From positions 7,874,001 through 7,938,000 of the forward strand of contig JAUKPH010000018.1 of the NCBI GenBank assembly GCA_030549335.1: 64,000 nt of DNA, in the 5' to 3' direction. Shown here piece after piece: positions 47,856 through 59,148 of the stretch (position 1 is its first letter; every line of letters starts with the position of its first letter). This DNA is from Pontederia crassipes. Lineage: Eukaryota > Streptophyta > Magnoliopsida > Commelinales > Pontederiaceae. Position numbers and translations under genes: made by a program. A model generated the notes under the pieces. That model was not told the origin of the DNA and searched no databases. It was given only the letters and a program-made list of their open reading frames with translations.

Positions 47856-48579
47856 GGGTTATAAGAAAATTTTGACCAACACAAAAAATAGAATAAAAAA
47901 TAAAAAAAAATTAGGAGTCCATTTTAGGATGATTCTTTCCTACAATAAAATTAATATGCTGATATTAGGCTCGCATTTAAAAAATCTTAGGGTCCCTGAA
48001 ATATTTTTTTATGTATATATTATTACTTTTAGGTATTTTTATCATTTCATATTTTGATCTCCTTAGAATTGGTATATTTTATATTTATATTAATTATGAA
48101 TTAAAGACACTTATGTTAATTTTGATTTATTATTTTATTTTTATAAACTATCATTATACTAAATCACGCAAAAAACTGACACATTCATGGTTTTCTTCCT
48201 AAATGTTTATTTAATAATTAGTAAAATATATTGATCAATTGTTTAAATCGAAAAATTCCACGAACCCGACGATCCGACCCTCGGATCCGTGGTCAGGTCG
48301 GGTTGACTTGGGTCAGAATTTTCTGATCCGATGCGGCCTGAATTTTATTATTTTTTTTATTTTTCATCTTATATTATGTATAAAAAATAAAAATTATTAA
48401 AATAAAATATTTTAAACTTGTAAAATAATTGTTAAATGTTGAATAAGTTATTTTATACTTTTTAAATAAATATTATATAATAGATAAAATAATAAAAAAA
48501 GAAAAAAAAGAAAGAAAAAATGGTGGTCGAGTAACCCGACCACTCGAGCGGGTCGGGTCGGGTCGACCCATGAACACCC
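47856..48579. mobile_element. MITE with ggtcgggtcgg ends
   Basis: Flanked by ta (47854-47855, 48580-48581). The left end is gggttataagaaaattttgac and the right end gggtcgacccatgaacaccc. Internal ggtcgggttgacttgggtc near 48295 and the right end form a diverged inverted pair. Non-coding. Confidence 0.5.
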
Positions 48580-49889
48580 TACTGAACATACAAAAGGATA
48601 ACATAAATATATTTAAGTTCTTCAATATATTTAATTCTTAATTCTTAAGTACACATTTCGAAATAGAAATTACTAACATCACACTTATTTATTTTACAAA
48701 TAAATTAATAATTTGAATTTTCCAACTTAGATTTCCTTTTTTATTGAATTAATATTTTGAAATTTGATATAAAATATAAAAAATAGATTAAGATAGTCCA
48801 AAAAAATATAACATGGTTGAAAACGACGGGAGAAAGAAAAAGAATGAAGAAGCGGCGCCCCACCACCATTCAACGGTCCTGGCCAGTGATAATTTGGAGA
48901 AACAAACAAACAAATTCGGCTAATTAGTAGATTAAGTTATGAAATTAATATTAATATGTGTATTTTATTTTTTTCCCCAATTATCCTCCATTAATTTGGT
49001 CCTCCCACAACCAATCAGATTTTGAAGGGTTGGGGTGAGGTGAAATGGTAATCAATTGATTCTACGTTAAGTAAAGTCTCAAATTTAATTTATGTGAATA
49101 TTTTTATTGAGACTCGAGATATGAGAGATTTAGGTTATGGCAATTTTCAAAAAGAAACATTTAATAATTTTAACAATATTTTTTTCTCTTTGATAAAACA
49201 CATAAAACTAAATAAAAATTAACTTTTTGAATGAAAATATTAAAAAACTACTTGTATTAGCATTTAGCGTTTATATGTTTATATTTTTTTCAATTAAATA
49301 AATGCATTATTTCTTTTTCTATTCATCTTATTATCTTATAATTAATTACGAATTATTTATTTATTTGACAATGGATATATACATTAATTTAATAAGTAAT
49401 ATTTTTATATCATCTATGAACTCTATAAAATTTATTATAGATGTAAACTTTTATATATTTTTATAAAAAATTACTTTTGAATTTTATTTTATTTCATTGA
49501 GATATAATTAAATTATAATAAATTTTGTAAAGCGATTAAATGAAATAATTTATTGAATATCCAATATATCATTTTATATTTATCAACTAATTCTTTAGTT
49601 AAATTTATTAAATATTTATTTATTAATATCTTAAACGAACTGCTAATTAAAAAATAAATTAGTAATTTTAAATTGTTATTCACTATTAAATCGCTGTTCA
49701 CTTATCAAATCATTAATAATATTAAATAAATTATTAATCAAATTAATTGAGCTTAATAACTAATCAATTTTTAATATATGAATAATACGTTTTTTTAACA
49801 TCGTGCAGAATTAAACTATCGATACGATTACAAAAAAAAAGTGACAAAAAAATTAGTAATTTTAACATCAATCATCGTCTAGAAAAGAA
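48580..49889. other. AT-rich intergenic DNA, no gene
   Basis: No recognisable coding or repeat structure. The short open frames have no domain. Confidence 0.5.
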
Positions 49890-50179
49890 TAAGGCCATCT
49901 CCTCCTCCGCGTTCCACTTCCATTTATTTCCTTCTCCTTTCCTCGCCCTCTTCCTCTTCCTCTATCCACTTCTTCTTCTTCCTCCTCCTCCACAATAAAC
50001 CCCCTCTCACCTTCGAAGCTCCTCCTCCAAATCTCATCCCCATCGCCACCTCCGATCGTTTCCAGTTTCCAATCTTAACAAAGAGGTTGCCGCCGTCGTC
50101 TTACTCTTACAGCTGCGGTAGTAGTAAAAAGGAGGGAGGGAGGGAGGGAGGTCAATTAGCAGCAGCAGCAGAATTCGCC
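49890..50179 (+). promoter_or_regulatory. Pyrimidine-rich leader of the A20/AN1 gene
   Basis: A tcctcttcctct-type tract covers 49895-50050, then ggagggagggaggg and an agcagcagcag run precede the ATG. The composition shift from AT-rich DNA marks the transcribed region. No TATA box could be placed with confidence. Confidence 0.4.
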
Positions 50180-50665
50180 ATGGCTCAGAGGGAGAAGGAG
50201 GACACGGAGCTCCACGTCCCCGAAACCATCGTCCTCTGCGCCAACAACTGCGGCTTCTCCGGCAACCCCGCCACCAACAACATGTGCCAGGCTTGCTTCC
50301 AGGCCATCGCCGCCGCCGCCGCCGCGGCCTCCGTCCATCCCTCGTCGTGCTCCCTCAGATCCTCCCCCGTGATCCGCGCTGCTCCGGAGACGGAGGTCGA
50401 GGCGCCGGAGGAGGAGCGGCGGCGCGAGACGAAGGCCGCCGCCCCCTCCGAGCCGGCGGCGCCGGCCAGGTCGGCGAACCGGTGCTTCGGGTGCCGGAAG
50501 CGGGTGGGGCTGGTCGGATTCCGGTGCCGTTGCGGGGAGCTGTTCTGCGGCGAGCACCGCTACTCCGACCGCCACGACTGCGGCTTCGACTACAAGACCG
50601 CCGCCCGGACGGCCATCGCCCGGCAGAACCCGGTCGTCCGAGCGGCCAAGATCATTAGGATTTAA
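50180..50665 (+). CDS. A20/AN1 zinc-finger stress-associated protein (SAP)
   Basis: An intronless gene for 161 aa; the ATG in gccatggct is the first in frame. An A20 finger at residues 20-39 has ligands C20, C24, C36 and C39 in CANNCGF..MCQAC. An AN1 finger at 102-134 has C102, C105, C116, C118, C123, H126, H132 and C134, with the hallmark [13 protein letters not shown]. The conserved tail NPVVRAAKI follows. An Ala-rich and acidic linker separates the fingers. Plant SAPs of this size bind ubiquitin through A20, some act as E3 ligases, and they are induced by salt, cold and drought; that role is inferred from the family. High GC contrasts with the AT-rich flanks. The minus-strand open frame over it is a shadow. 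Confidence 0.95.
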   Translation: MAQREKEDTELHVPETIVLCANNCGFSGNPATNNMCQACFQAIAAAAAAASVHPSSCSLRSSPVIRAAPETEVEAPEEERRRETKAAAPSEPAAPARSANRCFGCRKRVGLVGFRCRCGELFCGEHRYSDRHDCGFDYKTAARTAIARQNPVVRAAKIIRI

Positions 50666-51611
50666 ATAATTCACTGGAAAATCAGGAAAAAAAGAACAAA
50701 AAAATGTGTTGCTCCTTTTTATTATTTCTTATCCTTTTTTCTTCTTTTGTATTCTAAGGTTGAGAAAAGTAATAGGGGGTAGAGTTCCATTTCCGTGTTT
50801 GGCAAATAATTGTACCTGCAAATATTCGATGAATTCTAAATTTCGAAGTATGTGATCGTTTTACCAAAAAAAAAAAGTATGTGATCGCTGAATTCAGTTA
50901 GTTAGATTTTTTTTTTAAAAAAAAGTATGCTATTTTAAGTTTAAGTTAATTAGATATTAAATATTTTAAATTATATTATCCTCCTCCACATTGCATTCTA
51001 GAATTTGTTTCCAATAAAAAAAGGAAACTCAACTCAAGACATTTTAATTTGGTTCATTAACTATTAATTAATGATGATTACTTGTAATAATATAAGTACC
51101 AAATCCTCGAACTTAACCGATAGCCTTGTACTACATTTTAGTAGGGTTACTTAATACTATAAAAAAGTTTAGATGGATACAATTAATATAAATTGTTACA
51201 ATATTCGTTAGGTATATATGTGTCCCCATCATCACCCACTATTGTAGCAATAGCATTAGCATGGATGCTACAAAAATATTAAAAATATTAGAATTTGATG
51301 GTTCATTTGATGTTGACAGGAAAACTTGATGAACATATCGACTATTTGTTTTTCGTGTCAAATATAACAATTATTGAAAGCGACGGTAATATTTACTACC
51401 TACATTCAAACCAACTGTTAGCAAGTTGAGCTTCGATGAAAAAAAAAATGTCAACTCCAAACCCCCAAAGTCAATAGTGGAGAAATCTTAATGCATGCAT
51501 ATAATTCTCCAATTGATCGCAAATTAATATTATGGAGTAATTTATGTAATGTAATTTTGAGATAAAACATTGATCCCTGTACCTAAATATTTAAATGTAA
51601 CTTCCCAAAGT
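50666..51611. other. 3' flank of the A20/AN1 gene, no gene
   Basis: AT-rich with A-runs near 50865 and 50925. Nothing recognisable. Confidence 0.5.
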
Positions 51612-52862
51612 TAATCTCAATTATAGAAAATATTTAACTTTAACTTTGTCTTTTCTTAACTTTCAATCAATATAATAAACATGTATAATGGTAGCGAAAA
51701 TATAATAACATAAACGATTAAAAACAAATATCACAATAGAAGATTTAATTAAAACATAATCCAAAGTAATACAGTGACCCAAACAAAAGGTTAGACATAA
51801 CTCATCCTAAACAAGTTTATATAAAGGTTTGCAATTTAAAAGTTCATTTAGTCGTAGGGGCGTTGTCGGGTTAATGGCCGGACAAGCCGTGCCTTGCCGG
51901 CCAAAGGGCGATCTGGCCTGCCAGGGTGTGTCTTGGTCATCCATGGCTGCGCCCGGCCGGTCAGGGGCCGGAGGCGGCTGCACCACCAAAGAAAAGTCGA
52001 CGAGATCGACGAACTAAGAAGACTGAAGAGCTTTAACAATTGAAAATGGACGAAACTCATCGGTCGTTGCAGGATCGAAGGCAGCGATCGCTAGATCATT
52101 TGCACATCGTCGGATTGAAGGCAATGGTCATCAGATCGAAGGCAATGTTCGTCGAAGGAGATTGTCCATCGCCGAAGCCCATGCTACCATATCCGGACTG
52201 GTCCGTGGTTGTCGGATCGAAGACAGTGTTCACCGAAGCTCGTGCAACCAGATTTGAAGTGGTCTGTGGTCGCCGGATCAGCGGCAATCTTCGTCTAACA
52301 TTCGTAGCATTGCCGGAGAACATTTGCGAGACGTGGCCGTGGCGCCGGGCGCGTCGAATAGCCACTGTCTGGGACTCAGGAGCAGCCGCACTGCAGCAAC
52401 TCGAGGTGGCCCTAGTTTGTACAGCAAGTGCAAACATTTTTTTTGAAAAAAAACAATCGGGTCGCAAGAACCGGTGGGTCAAGTGGTCAAATCCGGATTT
52501 TGACCGGTCCAACCCGAGTCAAAGGACGTTCAGAGTTTGAGCTGACCCATGACCCCTTACATTGACCGAACACCTGTTCAACCGGTCGGGCCAGGTTTAA
52601 AAACATTATTAATTGGCACCCAACCAAACCCATGGTTAGATCGAGTTCGAATCGGGTCGAATCCTCGAGTTCACCAGTCATAAACATAAAAATATAATAT
52701 AAGTTAATATTAATTATAGAAAATATTTGACTTTACCTTCTACTTCCCTAACTTTCAATCAATACAATAAACACGTATAATGGTAGCGAAGATATAATAA
52801 CATAAACAGTTAAAAATAAATATCACAATAGAAGGTCTAATTAAAATATAATTTCAAAATTG

Positions 52863-52920
<58 letters not shown>

Positions 52921-52992
52921 ATACCATAGTGATCCAAACAAAAGGTTACACATGAATCATAACCTAAACAAGTTTATATAAAGGTTTGCAAC
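51612..52992. repeat. Direct-repeat pair flanking an 850-bp unit
   Basis: About 225 bases at 51612-51836 recur at 52703-52992, sharing aactttcaatcaata.aataaac, ataatggtagcga and aacaagtttatataaagg. The second copy is longer because of a (TC)n(TA)n microsatellite. The sequence between holds gc-rich text with ggcaatg.tcgtcg repeats and, near 52600, an accggtcgggccaggttt end like the MITE at 40626. The repeats resemble the gypsy LTR at 26752-28981. Confidence 0.6.
52863..52912 (+). repeat. (TC)n(TA)n microsatellite
   Basis: About 12 TC units followed by about 12 TA units lie inside the second copy of the direct repeat. Confidence 0.9.
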
Positions 52993-54124
52993 ATAAAAAT
53001 ATGAGGTAGTATGGGTTTAGTAAGGCACAAGCCCATGACTTATAACATGTGCAATCTTTTCACCATAAGTAATATCACTATTAAATCTAGGCTTCCTCAA
53101 CGGTACCGATCAAAGGAAAATTTTATAATTAAAATATGTGAAGGCCCAATGTGACCTAAATCGTGATCTTTACATGTATTAAAAAATGCAATGACATCAT
53201 AACATTCTCTATATCAAGCTTGATTGGATCATAAGATAAGTCGTGTACAAGTTTGGTTCCCATTCTAGTATACTTTCCATAAGCTTTTCGGCATGAATAC
53301 TTAAACAACCGAGTTGTCTTTTTCATTTCCTACTTAGGACATCAATTGTCGTGTTCATATTTTTTGGGATGACATATAATAGCAAATTAGTCTTTAATGA
53401 ACTCTAATCACCATTATTGGCGCATGGTCAACTCCTTTTTAGAGAACACATACTTTAAAATTTTGTGATATGTGAACAATCCAAATTTTTTATCATACAC
53501 AATGATGTATCATTATGCAAAGATAGTCACTACGGGGCCGTTTGGTTGCTGGATACTGATGGAAGGATACCAGCAGATATTCTTCGAAGAGAAGGATATC
53601 GCGTGGAACAGCTTACGATAATCGACTTCGCATTTGGTGAGGGGTGAAGAATTTCGTAGACATATTCTTGCTAGTGTTTGGCTTCAAAATGTAACCCACC
53701 GACCAAGATGACCATTTTGCCCCCATCATGTGCTATTTTACTAACGCCTTTCTCCCCTTTTTCGCTGATATCTGCCCTAGGTCGCAGCAAGGTATTCTTC
53801 GTTGACGGCGGGCGCCCTTCATCGAAAGCTCTCTGTTGTCTCAGGTGGTGGACCCCTCTTCGTCATCCTTCGCCGAGGTCGTCGTCGATGTCGTCCGACA
53901 TTGTTCGCGCTAGCTGGTAAGTCATTCTTCTACGCATTTGAACGAGGACTGCTACGTTTTGGCCCTCTATTTACCACTATGATGTCCACTTCTTTCGATT
54001 TTCAGATGCGCGTAGTTCGGGTCTAGGATGCAGGATACGCATCTGGAGGGTCGGCGTTGATGACTGGTCTTCTATGCAGGATACACATCTGTAGGTAGCA
54101 TGTTGCGCTGTTGAACACCATCGC

Positions 54125-54505
54125 ATGGATGCACCGTCTTGCTACTGTCAAGATCTGTGTACGCTGAGGACCTCGTGGACTGATAGCAATCCGGGGAGAC
54201 GTTTCTGGAGTTGCCCCAATTATCGTGTGAGCTATTCTTCATATCCCCCCTTTCTGTAATGACAATAGCGATAAGTCCAACTTTTGTGATGTACTCTTCT
54301 CGCGCAGAAAAAAGAGGTGATTGACGCTTGTGGATTCTTCCTGTGGTATGATCCACCCATGGAACACCATGGATCTGTTGTCATAGCTGGAATACTACAG
54401 AAAGTCGAAAAAGCAGACGAACGAATCAAATGCCTGAAGCGAGAGAAAGTAATTTACTTTCTCTTAGGTGTAACCTTCGGTTACATTTTATCGAAGTTAA
54501 TGTAG
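54125..54505 (+). CDS. Small GRF-type zinc-finger protein with C-terminal membrane segment (At4g04775-like)
   Basis: Two exons, 54125-54226 and 54308-54505, separated by an 81-base intron with GT..AG ends in phase 0, give 99 aa. The GRF finger has CYC (C6, C8), LRTSWTDSNPGRRFWSC (C30) and ACGFFLWYDPP (C42), all four zinc ligands present. A coiled coil (about 60-81) and a hydrophobic stretch VIYFLLGVTFGYIL (82-95) follow. GRF domains bind single-stranded or structured nucleic acid in other proteins; the role of the small plant proteins is unknown. An upstream exon, for example near 53888-53917, is possible, so the start is uncertain. The gene lies inside the Harbinger element, opposite in strand to the transposase, and shows no stop or frame break while its neighbours do. 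Confidence 0.7.
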
Positions 54506-55525
54506 TTTTCATGTAGGCCGCTGTCATGTGGTAGCAATAACAATTAGGCCACGGTGCCACTTAATTATGGTGTTATGTATGAACTTTTAGATGTGTCGAA
54601 CTTCTTCATTTATGGTGTTATGTATGAACTTCAATTATGTGTCAAACTCCTTCAATTAGGCCACGGTGCCACTTATAAATGTGAAATTGAAAATTTGCTA
54701 TTTCTTTTTCTTCTATTCGTTGAAAGATATCCTGTACCGTCCCAGAACCGAGAATTAAAGCAAAAAAAAAAAGAAGCATAAAAAACCTGCACAAAAAAGT
54801 TTAAACGAGCGAAATATAGTAGAGACATACATTTACTCGGCTAATATCAAGCGTATTGAAATAATTTGTTGATTGTGGCATTGCACTACTGATTGCACTA
54901 TTGATTTTCATTGCTTGTGACCCATGCCGGTGCCATTCATAAACCGGTAGTATGGAAAAAGCTCAATTTGTGATGTAATCTACTTGAGTTTGCTTATATA
55001 TATAACTAGTTAAATCAAATTAGGGCGTTTGCCCATGTGATGCAAGGAAAAATTAGTCTATACGGTAAAGAACAAATGCCCTGAACCTATTTTTGTTGTC
55101 TTGAACCACTTGTTTTTAAAGTAGCTTGCACCATTTTCAGATTACTTACATGTTCACAATCTTTGTAAAATACTTACATAAACCACGATCGAACTTGTTT
55201 TGTGCATGGGGAAATAATAGTTTGTCAGTATAACTAGAAAAAAAAGGGAGAAACACACTTCCAACATTGTACCACAGACCTAATAAGTACCATTCATCAT
55301 TCAAATAATGTAAAGATTAACATAATACACATAAATGTTCCATTCAAATAATACAAGCAATAAGTCATCACTCAAATTACCCAACCAATTATCCACAACC
55401 AATATTCATGAAAGTAATGTAAAACAACCAACACAAAGGAACACAAGTAAGATGGACTCAATTTAATGCAAATTAGAAGAGAGGTGAATGGGAGGCAGTG
55501 CGCCATGTACTGAAGCCCTCGACTC

Positions 55526-56992
55526 TCATGTCTCTTCATTTGGGGTTGTCGCAGCATATCCTGCACAACACACACAATGGAAGTTTGCCTATGAGATAAA
55601 ATCATTGACATTCTTGTTGCATGTAAATAAGGACATTGCAAAATTATACCTCGTCGACTACGATGAGCGTTCCACAATTGAACTGAGATGTTGCTGCGAA
55701 GCAGGTCACCCCTTCGACTTTCTTCATTTCCGATGTTTGCGGATGTTATGGGCTCATTGACATTGTTGTTGCCGTCAACTTCGAGTCGTGGCATTTTGAA
55801 ATATTCATCCGTCCCTTAGTAGCGTTTTATGAAATTATGCAAGATACAAGAAGCCAACACTATTCGTTCTTGTGTCCCGATAGGAAAATGCATTGTCGAA
55901 CGTAGAATGGCAAATCGTGACTTCAAAATTTCGAAAGATTTTTTGACACAATTTCGGAGTTGTGCATGCCTATAGTTGAAAAGTTCCTTTGGATTTTCAT
56001 ATGCCCTCACGTGGTTATTAAATTTAGATATGTGATACTTACTGCCACGATATGGGGCAACAAATTTGGCCGAGTTAGCATAACCAGAATCAACAAGATA
56101 ATATTTACCTATTGCATGACAAAAAACGAAAATGGACTTAACAGAATATTTAGTTTTACAGCAAAATTGGTGACATAAAAATAACGACATGGAAAAAAGC
56201 ATACCTTCTAGAACGACGAATTGACCCTGTTCAAGACACCACCTTAGAACTCTCATGTTTGCAGCGGACCCCTCCCAACCGATGCAAACATATAAGAAAG
56301 TATGATCAAATGAAGTGACTGCCATGACATTTTGAGAAATCCACCCTTTGCGATTCCTATAACGAGGTTAATCTACCTTTCTTACCAATGCTAGAACACG
56401 CATTCCATCGACGGCTCCAAGCGCATTCTGCAAAATAATATAGTCAGTCCAGCAAGAAAATTTCATCAATAAGTAGCAGTAATTTATGAAAATTGATTGT
56501 TGTCAGTACCACAAAGAAGGGGAAAAATCTTGGGTTGTTACGTATGCGTGGGTGCACATCTTCTTGTCCAGTAGGTAAGACAATGAACTCTTGTCGGAGA
56601 GAACATATGGCTTCAAGCATATTATTGAAATGACGAGATATGGTTTCTCCGGAATGTTGGAACTTTTCAGCGAGGGTTCTGTTGGAGGTGCCGTGTCCTA
56701 AAACATGTAAGAAAGAAGGAAATTGCTCACATGAACTCACGTGTTGTGTGCTATGTACAAGACCTCTTGACGTGAGTAACTCATCCAACTTCATGAACAT
56801 TGCAGGAGACATCCTAAATAGGTCATAAGATCTTTGAGGGTGACCTCTTAGTATGTCTACTATCAGCTGATGATCGGTGGGACGAGTTCTGCAAGAATTA
56901 CGAGGAACTGCTTCCACAAACCCTATCTCAATTACACCACTAACAGTAATGGTTTCCATGACATCCTCATGGAATTTCTCCTCCTCTACCAA
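55526..56992 (-). pseudogene. Harbinger DDE transposase
   Basis: Exons on the minus strand: about 56992-56510, 56427-56205, 56108-55650 and 55560-55526, with GT..AG introns. The N-terminal helix-turn-helix-like part includes MSPAMFMKLDELL and SNRTLAEKFQHSGETISRHF. The catalytic domain has GAVDG (first Asp, about 56408), YRNRKGWISQNVMA and LVDSGYANSAKF (second Asp, about 56090). The third acidic residue, Glu in the family's RN.IE+.F, is Lys here (LRNCVKKSF, about 55940). In-frame stops occur at 56368-56370 and 55816-55818. Text after the second stop still fits the family tail (SNISVQLWN, ending NEET), so that stop is also premature. The enzyme is therefore dead. The first exon opens at a TTG; an ATG lies 11 codons later. 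Confidence 0.85.
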
Positions 56993-57545
56993 TAGTTATG
57001 TCTATTCATCTACGCATAAAAATGTGACTACAAAAAATGAGAGAAATACTAGAATGATAACACACACATGTATTAAAATGACATTATGTAGCACAAGCAT
57101 GGAGATCACATTACATAACATAAACATCATTGAGCATACACATAGGCTAAAATATCGAGTTCAGAATTCATAATACTACATAAAGTGATAATTAGTTCAA
57201 CATAGAAGACTACTTATGTGAATATAGTTCCAACTGGTTTTATGACCTAGACAAAAGTGATTCCAAAAGTAATTCCAAAAGTCGTGATATCAGCTGCAAT
57301 CTGCGAAGTTGTCAGTACTATTTAAAAGTAAATCCAAAATGTGAGCTGCAGTTGGTGTGTGACTTAGTCAAAAGAGCCCTGCAGAAATAGAGCCGCCACT
57401 GGGTGAGGACCGAAATGAGAACGCCATGCCACTGGGAACACTCGGCCTTGAGGAAAATTGAGTAGGAAGTGCTGGTGGAATAAAAGAACTGTGGACAGAA
57501 AAGCCTGTGCCAATATTAGAACATGTCACCCATAGCAGCAATCCA

Positions 57546-59148
57546 TTATTCAGATTCTGCACATGTGACGACACCCTTATACGAAGACAACTCCGGAGAC
57601 TCCACCTCTTCAGCTACATATAAGGCATAGGCAACTATGTCCTCAAAGCCATATCGCTTACGAGGACTCGCTTGTCTATGAGGACATCTAACAGCAATTG
57701 ACTTCTCTTTTGTTTGCTCATCAATCTCTTCATGTTCTAGTTTTTCTTTTTGATATATTCCTTTAGCATCATCCTCAGTCGGAGTCACTTCAGTCTCCAC
57801 CTGTTTATTGGCACTCTCTTCAGCCTCCACCTTTTGACGGAGCATTGATGCTTTATCAAAGAATATGCTTTTGTTGATGAGAGAAAGGCGGCACTCCAAT
57901 TGCTAGCTTCACCAAACAATGAACCAAGAGTGCTAGATGGCGTAGATGTAGTCCTCAAGATGCCACTTCTTGGTGAGTAGGATGAACTAAGAGTGAAACT
58001 TGAACTTGTGCAACCATAGTAGTTACTCGTTTGGCCCCTCATTTGTGTTCGTTTTCTCCGATAGACCTCTAGCTGCTCCATTAACCATGGTTCCATCATG
58101 CCCTCCTCACAAGTCATGAAAGCCCAGCTATTACTTTCATCTTTGAAGCATTCCATCATGGCCACCTTGAATTCAAGGGTACGGTTGGTTACTGTCTCAC
58201 GCAATTTTGACCAACATTCATTTCTGTTATACTGCTTGGATTCCTTATCACGTTTCACTATCTCATCCAGTAGTACCAGTCTTTTTTTGCCATGCTGTGC
58301 TAACTCATTCATTATATCTATTGCTGCTGCATTCTGTCCTTTACTCTTTCTCATCTTAGCATTTTGAGCACTAACCTTAGCCCTCTTTGCTAATGAAGGA
58401 GAAGGGGAGACATCAGAGAAGGGATCTTTACTTGTGGCTACTGAGGAGGGACTGTCAAATAGGAAGTCAGTTGTGTTACCTACACTTCCATCATTGCTTT
58501 TAGTAGAGTGTGCAAATGTGGTAGCATCCAAAGTGATGTCAATGTCTGTATTGTCATCCTCCTCCATTATCTCTACATTATCATATGGCAAATCAGACGT
58601 AGTAGTAGTGAAGGCACGATTGCCAGTGGCAGTGTTCTTGGAATATATGAATAACATGTCATCATAAACAGGAAATGTTTAACCTTGGAGTACTCCTTAT
58701 TTGCCTATTAAATGAAATGAAGAATGGTTAAGACTTAAAATGAGTATGCCTAAGTGAATCATAACTATGAATTTAGACAATTGTTGAATCTTACCATTAT
58801 GACCTCTTCCCACATGCGTTCCTCATCAGGGGTCGGGGTTTTCTTCTTGGCATCCCAACCCCAACCGCTGTGATTCAGTAAACTTTGGTACAACATCATC
58901 ATTTTCTTCAAGTTTTTCAACCTATTTTTCAAGTTGGCCATGTCATACCCTCTCTTGGTTGTCTCGTTAAATCGAATCACTATACGCTTCCACATCTCAG
59001 TAGAGAATACCCTATTGACAAAGTTCTCATCCAAGTGTTCAAGTTTCATTAATTCTACGAAAACTTCATCCAACGCATCATTCCAGTTGCTGAGGCGCTT
59101 CTTTCTAAATGAACCATCTTTGTTTCTAGAAGTCAGCTCTTCGGACAT
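57546..59148 (-). pseudogene. Harbinger Myb/SANT-like DNA-binding protein
   Basis: Exon 1 (59148-58795) starts MSEELTSRNKDGS and carries a Myb/SANT-like domain (PF12776): WNDALDEVFVELMKLEH, then MWKRIVIRFNETTKRGYDM, LKNRLKNLKKMM and SGWGWD. Exon 2 begins at 58704 (ANKEYSKVKHF). The frame changes near 58670 before PVYDDMLFIYSKNTATG and again near 57890 before a Lys/Glu-rich tail. A second conserved block is EFKVAMMECFKDESN. In this superfamily the protein binds the element ends and brings the transposase to the nucleus. The damage is light (two frame changes), so death was recent. Confidence 0.8.

Larger units (their letters stand above)
51612..53533 (-). mobile_element. Ty3-gypsy fossil 2, 3'-side segment
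   Basis: On the minus strand, 53500-53330 carries decayed gypsy RNase H text (KYVFSKKELTM, then IICHPKKY where the family has YHPGKAN). LTR-like sequence follows down to about 51612. The element is old, with many breaks, and is cut at 53533 by the Harbinger transposon; the rest lies at 60343-63000. No integrase text was recognised between RNase H and the LTR-like part. Confidence 0.55.

Noticed and set aside
50087-50179. 31-codon N-terminal extension of the A20/AN1 protein
   Set aside because: It opens at TTG and encodes Ser/Gly-rich text unlike the family. The ATG at 50180 gives the usual N-terminus.
50156-50674. 172-codon minus-strand open frame over the A20/AN1 gene
   Set aside because: A Gly/Arg/Ala-rich shadow of a GC-rich exon. 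All zinc ligands lie in the plus-strand frame.
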